The notes under the pieces are model-generated. The model was given only the letters and a program-made list of their open reading frames with translations. It was not told the DNA's origin and made no database searches. A program made the position numbers and the translations under genes. From NCBI RefSeq assembly GCF_008831285.2, contig NC_045149.1:60001-124000 (forward strand): a stretch of DNA of 64,000 nucleotides, in the 5' to 3' direction. Shown piece after piece: positions 12,249 to 23,950 of this stretch (position 1 is its first letter; each line of letters opens with the position of its first letter). Origin of the DNA: Nymphaea colorata (lineage: Eukaryota > Streptophyta > Magnoliopsida > Nymphaeales > Nymphaeaceae).

Positions 12249-12348
12249 NNNNNNNNNNNNNNNNNNNNNNNNNNNNNNNNNNNNNNNNNNNNNNNNNNNN
12301 NNNNNNNNNNNNNNNNNNNNNNNNNNNNNNNNNNNNNNNNNNNNNNNN
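12249..12348. other. Assembly gap (100 N)
   Basis: Exactly 100 undetermined bases, the usual placeholder for a scaffold join of unknown length. Order and spacing across it are not certain. Confidence 1.
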
Positions 12349-12529
12349 AAAATGGATATAGTGAAGAGTATACCACTTGCAAAGAACATTGCTTTAGACA
12401 GAAAAAGAAAGAAAGGCACTGGGGGCAGAAGCATATCCCGTTCCAATCTCAGGCGTCATTGATGGCCATCCCATTTCTTGGGCATGGTTGAATATCTCAA
12501 GTATCTTCTCCTGCTTTTGAATCTGCTAA

Positions 12530-13665
12530 ATATTACTTCTATCGCAAAACCAAAAGGCCACTATGCAACCATTTCTCAATGTCCACAAGCTCCAGGCCGC
12601 CGGCAAAAGTAGAAGCTATTCGGCTATCTGCTCATTAAGAACATCGTGAACAGTCATCACCGATACTCTTGGAGGAGTTGGGAGGACTCAAGAGAACGAC
12701 TAACCTTGTTTTTCTTGAAAATCGATGGTCCAAATACAAAGAATGAAAATGAAAATATAGATGGCAATGGATCCGACTTGATATATAATGTACTCTTGAC
12801 CATACCTTCTTTTCCATTGGATTCGAGTTCCGATACAAATGAAAAAAAGTCATATCCAAATTGAATCTGAAATCAGATTCTACAATATGAATCTGATCGG
12901 AATCTGATTTTTTGCTCGTCCAAAACTGAATCCAAAATCAGATTTCACAATTTGAATATGATTTTGGGACCGTTCATCCATGAAAGCTATAATAGACTTC
13001 AAAATTAAAGAGAAGACTTCCAATTGGGCTCTGATCCAGTGGTGGAGTAATGTTGTAGCTGGTGTGGGCACACCGGCCCATCACATTTACTTTATTTGCA
13101 TATGAGTGCCCCTAAAAGATTGAAATTTAAACTTAGAGTGTTCTTTAGAGGTTGAAGTTTAAAGACAAAAATTTCTGACTCCACCACTGCTCTGATTCAG
13201 CACCTTGATATGGAGTGCTAACTTGTGTGTGTTTTTTTTTTTACTTCTATGCTTTGGGTGATGTTATATCGACTACAGGTCCTGCTAAATGAAGGAAATT
13301 AGACAGTCATGCTCTCTTAACTGCATGGGTTGATATTCCAACTTTTTGTGAAAACAGAAGCCTCCCCTTTCATTTTTTTGCTTGAGGGTAATGCTCTCAA
13401 GAAATGGATCTGCTGGAGGGTAGGCCTCCGACCTGTTATTAAAAGAAACCTCAAGGTAATGCTCTTGCTATTTTTCACCTTGCATGTCGATGCATCCCTT
13501 TTGCAGTACAAAGGGTTGATGCTATGGCAGGAGGTCACAGTAGTCTTCATAAGGATGTGAACAATCCCCTGAGGCTCTGTTTCAGGGTCGGCTTGGAATA
13601 TGATTCATTCCTTATTCTTTTGTATACTCTTTTCTGCTTCTTCCTACATCATTCATACTGTTTCC
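12530..13665. repeat. Host dispersed repeat, copy 1
   Basis: Collinear with 18483-18558 + 19505-19680 + 21242-21840: blocks CCATTTCTCA.TGTCCACAAG, GAACATCGTGAACAGTC, GGGACC.TTCATCCATG, TCAAGAAATGGATCTG and CTGAGGCTCTGTTTCAGG occur in the same order in both. A MITE (13037-13189) lies inside. No conserved protein frame runs through it. An AATCTGAAT-rich patch lies at 12760-12960. Confidence 0.8.
13037..13189. mobile_element. hAT-type MITE (153 bp), perfect 12-bp TIRs
   Basis: Ends are CAGTGGTGGAGT and ACTCCACCACTG, exact inverse complements. It is flanked by CTCTGATC (13029-13036) and CTCTGATT (13190-13197), an 8-bp target duplication with one mismatch, diagnostic of hAT-type insertion. It is non-coding. 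A degenerate relative sits at the equivalent site of host repeat copy 2 (21319-21466), so insertion preceded the duplication of the host. Confidence 0.85.
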
Positions 13666-14689
13666 ATCGTCGAAATCGAAAGACTCAACCTGTACCAAGG
13701 CTTCCTGTGTCGTGGGGGTCTCTCTTACAGAATATGTTTGGAATATTCCTTTTCTCCTCAGATTAACTTGTTTCTTGACCGTTGCTCTTATCGTCTCACA
13801 CTTGGAAACAACTGGGCCGATATATAGGAGACAAAAGTTAAGAACTTTTGCATTGGAACATTTCAATCAGTCTTTGAGATTTGAAAACTTTGGTCAATAA
13901 ATTGGTTGTGACAATATTTTGCAAAAAAAAAAAGAAACGAAATTCTGGAAATTTCTGCAAATCCATGGAAAAGTTGAAATTTTGATCGTTTTCCCACATG
14001 CCTAAGTTTTCCAAACGTCACATTGTTAGCAATTGTTAAAAACTTTGTTTTTTTTTAAGTTTACCAAGTAAAAAATTTAATAATTATATTTTTCTGTTCT
14101 AACTATGACTGAATTTCCAAATTGATGGGATTCCTTGAAACTTTTGGTGGCTTTTCAATTCAGAGTTTTAGATTTAGTGTCTTAGCTCTTCTTATCACTT
14201 TCGAAAGTCCCTATATTACTCGCAGCAGTGAAATCTTTTTTCATAGTGAAATAAAATGTGATCAGATTGGAGCTTTCAATCATCAAATTTCAAGGTCATG
14301 TACATTTCGCATCGTGCAGACTTTGCATATGACATCTAACAGTAAGAGATGGCATGAATAAATCAGCTGATGAACTGCATATCTTAAAAATTGACCTGGC
14401 AAATTCTGCATATCTCAAAGACATTCTTAATGACTTCTGTCAGTTTTTTGTTCCTTTCTTTGACTGTTTAAATTTACATGCTTTGACCAATGTTGATCAG
14501 TTGATTACTAAGCCAAATAAGATATGAAACAGGATTTATCAAAAAGAACTGGCATTTCTACTGTTAACAGCCTTTGCCAGGAGTTCGTCGAAAATTTATA
14601 ATCTGCTATTTTTTAAATACAAAATCTGCCCTACACACACACACAGACACACACACGTACATACACACAATTTGAATTTGATGTAAATC
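13666..14689. other. Intergenic with a CA microsatellite
   Basis: No gene recognised. A CA run lies at about 14632-14665. Short frames on both strands lack domains. Confidence 0.45.
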
Positions 14690-15480
14690 CATTTTTTTTT
14701 CTCATCCCAATCTGAAACTGAAATCAGATGTCACAATCCGAATCAGACCTGAATCCTATTTTTATATTCATACCTGAATTTGAATCTGAATCCAAATTTT
14801 GAACTGAATCTGGCTGATTTACAGAGTGTAAGAACATTGAATATATAATTTGTACTAAAAATTAAGTATGATCTAGGTCTGATCGGATATTTTTATATAT
14901 CATCTCAATCTGAATTCGATTGGATATTTTTGTCTAACTGAATCCAAATCTGAATCTAAAACCGATTAGTTATTTATACATATTTGAATCCGAATCTAAT
15001 CGGGTGCCATTCCTTAATTTCAAATCCTATCTGATTTTTCTGTTGATTAGTAAATTTCTTTTCTTCATCCAAATGTTTTGGAGCTGTTTGCTTGGATATC
15101 CAATTCAAATCAGACATATTGACATCCTTAGATCGAAGCTTCCCCAGCCCAACTGACATTTTCACCATTGTAAATAGGGGATGAGTCCATTTGTGTGTGT
15201 CAAGTGGATAAAGCTGTAAAATGTGTCGAGCCGACTCAAGCTCAACTCGAATTTGCTCTGTTAATCTCGAGCTTAACTCAAACTCATGGTTATAAACATG
15301 TCAAGTTTGAGTCACATAAAATTGATTTGATTAAACTTGATATAACCATTTATCTAGGTTTTATTTTGTAATTTTCAAACTTAAAACCAAATAAAGAAAT
15401 CAGGTCAAATAGGGAGTTGGTAAACAAACTTAAATGAGTCAAGCTTGAGTTGTGGCTTGAACTACCGAATCGAGTTCAAG
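14690..15480. repeat. Composite repeat: AATCTGAAT module plus AGCTCGA module, copy A
   Basis: Reads collinearly with 19850-20790: AATCTGAAT words, then a shared unique block ATATTGACATCCT...AAATAGGGGA.GAGTCCATTTG (about 15115-15195), then AGCTCGA words. This joint order in two places shows that the modules move as one element. Confidence 0.7.
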
Positions 15481-16604
15481 CTGACCAAGCAGCAGGTCTC
15501 CCTTGAGCAGCAGCAGACGTCTTCCTCCTCCTTTTCCGGTTCCAAGTATTGACTCCACGACTTCCAAAACTCAAATTCTCTTGACGTTGAGAAAGAGAAA
15601 AAAAACTAACCTTCAGAAAATAGAGAAGCCATAGTTGCAGGGCCGAGAGAAAAATAGAGAGAAACAGACATACCTTAGGCCGAGAAACACTTTTGTGGCA
15701 TCGTTTGAAGGAGAAACAGACATACGTTAGGCCGACAGATCCTGAAAAGCAGTGCATAGCAATGATTTGAAGAGGAGAAAAACAGGGAAAGAGCGAAGTT
15801 TCAAAAAACAAAGCATAGTTGCAGGGCCAAGAGCGAAATAGAGAGGGGTAAGAAGATCTTTGATGAATCCCAACTTGGTGGTGTTCGTTCGACGCAAACA
15901 GAGCAGGCTTCGCAAATTTCTGCTTTGATGCTCACATTCAAGAGGCAGAAAATCTAGGAATCTCAGAATATCACCGTCAAGCTCTCCTCAGAGAAAACAG
16001 AGAAATAGTTCAAAGCACGCCCAAAAAAAAGAAAAGAAAACCACCTCATTACAGTCCAACAGCCCCAAATTCTGTTTCCTCCCTCTTTCCTCCGCTGGAG
16101 AAGCTCTTTTGCCGTCTTATATCAGGGAAGAAGCCAGAGCCTTTGAACAGAAGCAAATATGACTGCCTGAGTTTGTGACTCAGTGAAGGGTTGAGAGAAC
16201 CTGCTGTCGAGCTGAACCTGTAGGCTGAGAACAAGAGCTGCCGAGAGGAGATTTCTGGAGATGATTTGTGAGGATTTGCAATGGGTTCGTCACTGACATC
16301 CGAAGCAGAGAAATTCAGTCGACCCTTAGAAATTCTGGAGATAGGGGTTGCTGCCGGAGCACAGGAAGAATCCGGCAAGAATGGCGCCCTTCCCTGACTT
16401 CCTTTGCCGCCATTATCTGGAATAATTTGCTGGCGACGAAGGTGTATCAGGCAGCAGAGAGGAAGGCCGGTGCTGATTCTTCAGGCGATTCTTGCTGTCG
16501 AGCAAAAGATTATTCCAATTCCAGGTGTCTGAAGAACCTCTCTACAAAAGCTTGGATTTTTTGGAGTTGATGGAAGGGAGCAGTCGATTTCCCTCTCTCA
16601 TGTT
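15481..16604 (-). mobile_element. Leader / 5' internal region of a minus-strand copia-like element
   Basis: Read on the minus strand, this is the region downstream of the primer-binding site at 16605-16616. It holds a roughly 100-codon Ser/Arg-rich frame (16378-16049) and several shorter ones, none with a gag domain. It is less AT-rich than its surroundings, and ends at the AGCTCGA repeat, where the element is probably truncated. Confidence 0.4.
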
Positions 16605-16616
16605 GCTCTGATACCA
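16605..16616 (-). promoter_or_regulatory. Retrotransposon primer-binding site (tRNA-iMet type)
   Basis: The minus strand reads TGGTATCAGAGC, the standard plant copia/gypsy site complementary to the 3' end of initiator methionine tRNA. It directly follows an LTR end (CTCA on the minus strand at 16617). Confidence 0.8.
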
Positions 16617-17160
16617 TGAGAAAACTTAGCAGAGGAAGAGTGAAAGATAAAGCTGGAGAGAACTTGTTATTATTTATTCCTTTAAGCAACATATATATAT
16701 AGTACAAATAAAGGTTATCGCTTACAAGATTTTTGGTATACAAGATCGTGATACTACACAATTTCTTGAAAAATTGAGAGCACTAAAACATATTTCACGT
16801 TATATTTACAAGATCCACAATTTTTGGAGTGGATGAAGGATTACAAAATGGAAGGTTATAATGGAACAAATCTGCCATGCCCCCCTTTTAAGTAATTTCA
16901 GTAATTTCGCTTTTATCAATCTCCCCAACGTCTTCCTTAATTTCCGTCTTTCTATTGATATCAAGATTCTCAACCTCTTCCTTAATTCTTGTCTTTCCAT
17001 TGATATCAAGATCTTCAACTTCTTCAGCAATTTCCTTGATTTTCAGCACATTCATATTTTGAATATCCCTAAAATCCCGTTTTGCTGATTTACTCTTATC
17101 ATTTCTATCCCAATCAATTAACCACCGAAAATGTAGTCTGCATGACAATAACAGATCTTG
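16617..17160 (-). mobile_element. Copia-type LTR, minus strand, outer end uncertain
   Basis: Adjacent to the primer-binding site. On the minus strand it has a TATATATATA box (about 16690-16699) followed by an AATAAATAA polyadenylation-type signal (about 16665-16675) and a short U5 ending TTTTCTCA. The outer edge was not found. Sequence at 17220-17310 (CTCTATATATTGAGAG, then AATAAAGAGG) looks like a second, plus-oriented LTR promoter, so several fragments may be stacked here. Confidence 0.5.
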
Positions 17161-18482
17161 ATAAGAGATGTGATCCCTTCTTTCTTGACACTTTGTTTAT
17201 CACAGATTCACGTACTGCGTGATTATCTTATCTAAAATGGTGTGGCCTGTACTCTATATATTGAGAGTCCATCTTCTCTCAAGAACATCATTGAATGAAT
17301 AAAGAGGAACCTCCCTTTCCCGTGGATAAAGGCATCAAAAGTTCGAACCACAACCACGTACATGCTTCAGTTCTTTTTTTTTCCACGTTTTAACACGTCT
17401 TCCATAGGAGGCTGGTAGAGTGTGCACACATTTGTTTAGTTATATCTGTACGTGGTTCTAATAGTTCATTCTCATGCCCATGCGGTTGCAATTTGCACAT
17501 GGGAAGCAGGAGCTGTGGCCGGCGCCTCAGAGGAACAAGCCTGAGCTCTCGCTTAAGGCCTACTGAAGCATGATAACCATTCAAACTTCGCGACAAATTA
17601 TGAAACCGGTGACGTTTTCAAGGAATTGATTAGTGTCTTCTGCATTTGGGCCAGTCAGCAGGCCTAGGGTGTGCGCTCAAGGATTAAGCACACCTCAGGA
17701 AGTGGTTCCAAGCGAAGAGGAAAAGAAGATAATACCTCAGTCGGAGGAATTCGTGGCGATGGTGGACATGGTTATCAATCCCAATGCTGATGTGGCCTGC
17801 AACTAGCGGAGGCTACCCGTCTTTGTGGCTCGAACTCCTCTTTTGAAGGATTTCACAAGAGAGATTCGCATTTATGACATATGCTCCTGTTTAAAAAGAA
17901 AAAAAGATTTTTTTTTTACAGATAAAAAAACAATTGAAAAAAGTGAAAAGGCTCAAAAAGGCAGTTCTTTTTCTGTAATTTCAAAGTTGCCCTATTTTTC
18001 TTTTTCTTTTGGCATATGATTGTTGCATGCACTGGCGGGCGCACACAACTCGAACTCCTCTTTTGAGTCCTACCACCCCCTTCCTCCCTTTCTCTTATAC
18101 GTTTTCTATATTCCTTTATTCTTTTGACAATTTTTGCAAAATCATTGACAATTTGTCACTTAATTATATGTTCTCTCTCTCTTTCTACCTTTCATCTAGA
18201 TATCATGCCTTTCCATGTAACGTAAGCAAAAAAATTGGAACTGCACGTTATTCACTTGGTAAGATGGATAGACTTTAAATGTCATTTTCCATTTTCATCG
18301 CATGTCCAATTGAACCATTCCAAAAAAAAAAAGAAACAGATATGGGAAAAAAATTAATCTCTGATTAAGAAATAGATCGTCTTCGGATTTAAAAAATAAC
18401 ATCTGACTAGATTTGGATTCAGATTCTGATATATATAAGTATTGGATCAGATACGGATTCAGTTCAGATTTAGTTTTAAGTA
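17161..18482. other. Intergenic, possible second LTR fragment at its left end
   Basis: 17161-17400 has a TATA box and an AATAAA motif spaced as in an LTR (plus orientation) but no PBS. Beyond it I see no gene. The words CTCGAACTCCTCTTTTGA occur at about 17830 and 18048, an old short duplication. Confidence 0.35.
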
Positions 18483-18558
18483 ATTACTCATATCCAAAAG
18501 GCCACCACCCAAATATGGAACCATTTCTCAGTGTCCACAAGCTCCAGCATGCTGGTGC
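18483..18558. repeat. Host dispersed repeat, copy 2, left part
   Basis: Matches 12555-12590 (CCATTTCTCA.TGTCCACAAGCTCCAG). Its continuation lies at 19505, on the other side of a hAT-like insertion. Confidence 0.7.
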
Positions 18559-19504
18559 ACAGGGGTAGAGCCAGGAATTTTTTCAGGGGCGGGCCAAACG
18601 ATCCAACGAACTATAATATATTATATTATATATATTATATTATATTATATATATATGTACTCACACACTTTAGATAATATTTGCAAATCACAGTATAGTA
18701 TAAGTGAACTGATGTCCTATATAATTGCCCGCGTCATTAACGTGAAGCGCGACCTGTCCTACGGATAATTGTTTGTCTTTAGCACAAAGCGTGATCTTTC
18801 CTCGGTAGATAAGGTTCTCTATTTCTATTACAGTGACGTAAGTGTCAGCAGTGAACATAAGGTGCACATAAGCAAGGCTACTTGTCAAATTTTAAAGCAT
18901 AGCATGATATCATATTCCGAATTGGCAGCTTGCAGAAGCTTTCAAGAAGGCACCAATTAAGAAGAACTTACAAAACAAATGCCTGACTTGATGAGCTTTC
19001 TTCAGAGCATACAGTCTTGCTAATTAAGCCAGCTACAGACAGTACCCAAATTGTACATGCAGATCAAGCTCAAAGTTAAGTTCAAATAGCCTGAAAAGCA
19101 AAACCAATATATCGTATTGTAACTTAGTCCCTCAATTGACAGTATTCAAGTAGCAATAGTAAACATTTGACTGTAGTTGTGGGCCAGGGCAGGAGGAGAA
19201 GGAGCGAGCGAAAGAGAGCCAAAGAGGGTGTGGTCGGCACTCGACTGCGTTGTGGGCCTGAGAGGTAGGGGAGCGAGAGAGAGGGGTGAAATAGGGAAGG
19301 GCGAGAGATGGAGGGAGCAAGCGAGAGAGGGGCAAAATAGGGTAGGGCTACTGCTAGAGAGAGGGCGGGGCCGGCGAGCGATGGGTTGGGCCAAAATGAG
19401 TGACGGGTCGGGCCAAGTTAAAAAAATTTGATCTTTCAAATATAATTTTTTTTTTCGTTGCTGACCCAGGCCATGGCCTAGGCGCCCCGCCCCCCCCCCC
19501 CCCT
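18559..19504. mobile_element. hAT-like insertion splitting host repeat copy 2
   Basis: Begins CAGGGGTAGAGCCAGGAATT, the characteristic CAGGGGCGGAGCCAGGAA-type terminus of plant hAT elements, and ends in a C-rich stretch (poly-C of about 15 at 19488-19503) where a matching terminus would lie. CTGGTGCA before and CTGGTACG after are a poor possible 8-bp duplication. Host sequence resumes on both sides, which fixes the extent. The inside has no intact transposase frame; a GC/GA-rich stretch at 19177-19390 reads open on both strands by composition only. Confidence 0.6.
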
Positions 19505-19690
19505 TCTGGTACGTTATTGCCAGGCCACCTTCAAAAGTTGAGGTTATTCGGCAGCCTGCTCATTAAGAACATCGTGAACAGTCGTCACCGATACTCTTGG
19601 AGGAGTTGGGAGGACTCAAGAGAACGACTGACCTTGTTTTTCTTGAAAATCGATGGACCTAAATACAAAAAATAAATATGAAAAAATATT
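19505..19690. repeat. Host dispersed repeat, copy 2, middle part
   Basis: Matches 12585-12745: CTGCTCATTAAGAACATCG, then the block with ACTCTTGGAGGAGTTGGG and CTTGTTTTTCTTGAAAATCG, differing by only a few bases. Confidence 0.85.
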
Positions 19691-19739
19691 TGAAATAAAA
19701 TATATTATTAACCGTCTGTTGGTTTCGAGCTCCGAAACA

Positions 19740-20790
19740 AATGGAAAAAGTCGTATCCAAATTTGAATCCAAAATTAGATTCCACAATCTGAATCTGATC
19801 CGAATTTAATTTTTCTCCTCATCCAAAATCAGATTTCATAATTTGAATCTGATCTAAATCCATTTTTTACTCATCCTAATATGAATCTGAAAACAGATGT
19901 CACAATCGGAATCCGATCGGAATCCTATTTTTATATTTGAATCTGAATCCAAATTTTTGAACTGAATCTGACTGATTTACAAAATATAAGAGCATTGAAT
20001 ATAGGATATTATTTAAAACTAAGTCCGATCTGGGTCTGATAGGATTTTTTTGTGTTTCTGAATCTGATCCGAATTTAATTTTTTTCCTCATCCAAAATCA
20101 GACTTCATAATTTGAATCTGATCTAAATCCATTTTTTATTCATCTCAATTGGACATTTTTATATAACTGCATCCGTATCGGATCGGATATTTATGCATAC
20201 TTGAATATGAATATAATTGGATGTCATTTCTTAATTTCAAATCCTATCTCATTTTTTTAATTGATTAGTAAATTGTTTTTCTTCATCCAAGTATTTTGGA
20301 GCAGTTCGCTTGGATATCCAATACAAATCGGACATATTGACATCCTCAGATCAAAGCTTCTCCACCCCAGCTAGCATGTTCACCATTATAAATAGGGGAC
20401 GAGTCCATTTGTGTGTGTCAAGCGGATAGGGTTCTAAAATAAGTCAAGCCAACTCAAGCTCGACTTGAATTTAATCTGTTAAGCTTGAGCTTAACTCAAA
20501 ACTCGTTATTGCAAACAAGTCGAGTTCAAGTTACATAAACTTGATTTTACTAAACTTGAGTAGGCCATTTATCTAGGTTTTTATTATTTTTTTGTAATTT
20601 TAAAACATTAAACCAAAGAAAGAAATCAGTCAAATGATGAGTTGGTAAACAAGCTTAAATGAGTCGAGCTTGAGCTGTGGCTTGGTCTATCGTATCGAGT
20701 TCAAGATGACTTTGTATAGCTAAACTCGAGCTTGAGCCAAGCTGAACGAGCTCATTTTTTACTCGGCTCATATATAACCCTACAAGTGAA
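19740..20790. repeat. Composite AATCTGAAT + AGCTCGA repeat, copy B, nested in the host repeat
   Basis: Same module order as 14690-15480. It interrupts host repeat copy 2 between the blocks equivalent to 12745 and 12961, although copy 1 also has a short AATCTGAAT patch there, so the site may be a nesting hotspot or the patch a partial copy. Confidence 0.6.
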
Positions 20791-21241
20791 TCAAGTGTGT
20801 GCAGAAGTGGTGTGAGGTGCCTGTATAGTGAAAGTTCTCATGGCATGAGCAAGTGTTAATGATTCACACATCTATAGAGAAATGTAAACTTAATGGTTGG
20901 CATTTTAGAAAAAAAATAATAATTTAGCTTCTGTAAACATTTATAAAAACATTATGGCCTGTGACAGTTGGTTCTTGGATTGTTTGTTTACACCAGATGT
21001 TCTAAAAACAAAATTTAGACTTGGTCGCATGTTTGTTTGAGGAGATGTAATTGTATTTTCTGAACTTCATCCATTCCATCTATTATTTGTTTAGGTTGGA
21101 TTGGGTATCTACGATGCCCTATCTAGGACAAGGTATTTGCGTATGTAATAACTTTGGTCCGATCCGTATTGGTGTGCCATAGACGTTCATTTTGGCGTTT
21201 GCTTACACTATCATATGCTGGATAAAAGTGTCTCAACGGTG
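20791..21241. other. Non-coding, nothing recognised
   Basis: No frame or repeat that I can place. It is absent from the equivalent position of host repeat copy 1. Confidence 0.4.
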
Positions 21242-21840
21242 CATTTTGGGACCATTCATCCATGAAAGCTATAATAAACTACCAAATTAAAGAGAAGACT
21301 TCCAATTGGGCTCTGATCCAGTGGCAATGTTGTATCTGGTGTGGGCACCCCGGCTCATCAAATTTGTTTTAATTGCATATGAATGCCCCTTAAAGATTGA
21401 AATTTAAATTTATTGTGCTCCTTAAAGGTTGAAGTTTAGAGACAAAAATTTATGACTCTACCACTGCTCGGAGCCAGCACCATGGCCTTGATATGGAGTG
21501 CTAACTTGTGTTTTTTCAGGCTACTTCTCTCAAGAAATGGATCTGATAGATAGTAGGCCTCTGACCTATTATTAAAAGAAACCTCAGGGTAATGCTCTCA
21601 CTATTTTTCACCTTGCATGTCGATACATCTCTTTTGCAGTACAAAGTGTTGATATTAAAAGTGGAGTTCACCATATAGTCTTCGTAAGGATGTGATCAAG
21701 CTTTTTTGTAAATCGATTCCCTTTAAGGCTGACTGGGAATGTGGTCAACCCCCTGAGGCTCTGTTTCAGGGTCGGCTTATATTATGATTTCATTCCTCAT
21801 TCTTTTGTATCCTCTATTCTGCTTCTTCCTACATCATACC
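21242..21840. repeat. Host dispersed repeat, copy 2, right part (with degenerate MITE 21319-21466)
   Basis: Collinear with 12961-13655. The MITE inside keeps its left target duplication CTCTGATC (21311-21318) and right end ACTCTACCACTG, but its left TIR is damaged (CAGTGGCAATG). Confidence 0.8.
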
Positions 21841-22671
21841 TGTAATCACCCCAAATTTTTCTAAAATTTTTGAAGATCCAAAATGGATCCAAAATCCAAG
21901 TTTAGATCCAAATCGAGCATTTCAGATATAAAATTTGAATCGCATTCGAAACGACAAAATTTGAGCGTCACGCATGCATAGGCCTTCCCTTTGTTTTAAA
22001 AGCTCGTTTCTTTCACCAAAATGTGTTTTTTAACCCAAGTCGCACGCTCGAACAAGTCGACAATCGACTAAACCAAATCGGATTTGGAGCAAGTTTGGAA
22101 TCGCTCAAAATGGAGTCGATTACGCATTTGTAACAAAAAAAAAGAACCATTTCAATAATTTTATTTTATGAATGACATATATTTATTTTATCATTTTTTT
22201 AATTTAAATTAAAAAACTTTGCATTTTTGTGCATCGCGGGATGCGCACTCGTGCGACCGTGAAACGTGTGCACACGCACGCAAAAGAGTGACGTGTGCAC
22301 GATCGCGCAATAATGCGTGCTGTCACAGTCGTGTGACCATGCGCGATTGCACGGTCGTGTGGTGTGTTCTCGTCACCCGACCATGCGGTCAGGCAACGAC
22401 GCCCCAGGCATTAGTGCCTAATGTTGTTGCGTCCGGGCGCTGTTGTCTCCCCCTTTCACCCCTCCTTTTTGACGAAAAACCACCCTTTAGAGGGCGTTTT
22501 TGGTCTTTTTGGGTGGGCAAAGACCCAGCTCAGTTTTAAAAATGTATTTACAGGCCTAATGGCCTGTAAATATTCTTTTTCAAAATAATTCAAAATTATG
22601 TGAAATTCGGATGAAAATTTTAAAAAATTCAAAACAAATATCAAAATATGGGTTTTGGCACCAAAATCCTC

Positions 22672-22679
22672 TATAAATA
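22672..22679 (+). promoter_or_regulatory. TATA box of the LTR-like element
   Basis: TATAAATA in a CTATAAATACCCCC context, followed about 30 bp on by CCTCCTGG and a CT-rich leader, as at the U3/R boundary of plant LTRs. Confidence 0.6.
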
Positions 22680-22939
22680 CCCCCACAATCTCCCCTCCTG
22701 GCTAAGAATTTGCCCTTGGGAGAAACTCTAGAGTATTCTTACTTGAAGACTTAGAATTTTTCTTGAGCTATCTCTCTCTCTCTCTTCCTCTTTCCATTTC
22801 TCCTCTTCCTCTCCAACTTGGAGCAAGCTAAAACTCTCTTCGAGGCATCATCTTGGAGCTTCAATCAAGGGGATCTTCAAGTGAAGGTGTTCAACTTCAC
22901 TAGGTCATTTCTCATTAGAGGTATGTAATCATCATCCCT

Positions 22940-23950
22940 CTTATTTCTCTCTTCATTTTCCTCTTTTTTCATCTCCCCCTGGCCAAAGGAGATAGCACTC
23001 AACCTCTTTTTAGAGATAAGAGGCTATGCTCAAGTGCACCGGGAGCATGAAAAGATGAGATTATCTTTCATTTCATAGTTGAATCATGTTTTCTCTTTTA
23101 TTAAATATAGCATTGTCTTTCTTTCTTTATTTTCTTCTCATCTTCATCTCCTCATGGCCAAAGGAGATAGCGCTCAACCTCTTTTTAAAGACAAGAAGCT
23201 ATGCTCAAGTGCACCGAGAGCATGAAAAGATGAGATGATCTTTCATTTCATGATTGAATCATGTTTTCTCTTTTATTGAATATACCATTGTCTTTCTTTC
23301 TTTATTTTCTTCTCATCTTCATCTTCCCATGGCCAAAGGAGATAGCACTCAACCCCTTTTTATAGACAAGAGGCTATGCTCAAGTACTCCGGAAGCATGG
23401 AAAGATGAGATGATCTTTCATTTCATGATTGAATCATATTTTTTCTTTTATTGAATATAGCATTGTCTTTCTTTCTTTATTTTCTTCTTATCTTCATCTC
23501 TCCATAGCCAAAGGAGATAACACTCAACCTCTTTTTAGAGACCAGAGGCTATGCTTAGGTGCACGGGGAGCATGGAAAGATGATATGATCTTTAATTTCA
23601 TGATTAAATCATGTTTTCTCTTTTATTGAATATAGCATTGTCTTTCTTTATTTATTTTCTTCTCATCTTCATCTCTCTATGGCCAAAGGAGATAGCACTC
23701 AACCTTTTTTTAGAGACAAAAGACTATGCTCAAGTGCACCGGGAGCATGGAAAAATGAGATGATCTTTCATTTCATGATTGAATCATGTTTTCTCTTTTG
23801 TTGAATATAGAATTGTTTTCCATTCTTCATTTTCTTCTCATCTTTATCTCCCCATGGCCAAAGGAGATAACTCTCAATCTCTTCTTAGAGACAAAAAGCT
23901 ATGCTCAAGTGCACCAGGAGCATGGAAAGATGAGATGATCCTTCATTTCA
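22940..23950. repeat. Tandem array, period exactly 175 bp, about 6 copies
   Basis: The marker GGCCAAAGGAGATA (one copy AGCC) recurs at 22981, 23156, 23331, 23506, 23681 and 23856, each step exactly 175 bp. Copies differ at scattered single bases with no indels. As 175 is not a multiple of three, the open frames of about 66 codons in three copies are repeat artefacts and not a protein family. Confidence 0.95.

Larger units (their letters stand above)
21841..23950 (+). mobile_element. 2.1-kb LTR-like insertion carrying six 175-bp tandem repeats
   Basis: Starts TGTAATCACCCC and ends CTTCATTTCA, the TG...CA form of an LTR. It is flanked on both sides by the same 11 bp, TACATCATACC (21830-21840 and 23951-23961). 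About 830 bp in is a TATA box followed by a CT-rich leader and a splice-donor-like AG|GTATGT near 22919. The TGTAATCACCCC start resembles plant gypsy LTRs (TGTAACACCCC). A solo LTR fits the ends, but LTR elements make 4-6 bp duplications, so 11 bp is odd; Mutator-type duplication is 9-11 bp but there are no TIRs. No protein is encoded. Confidence 0.55.
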
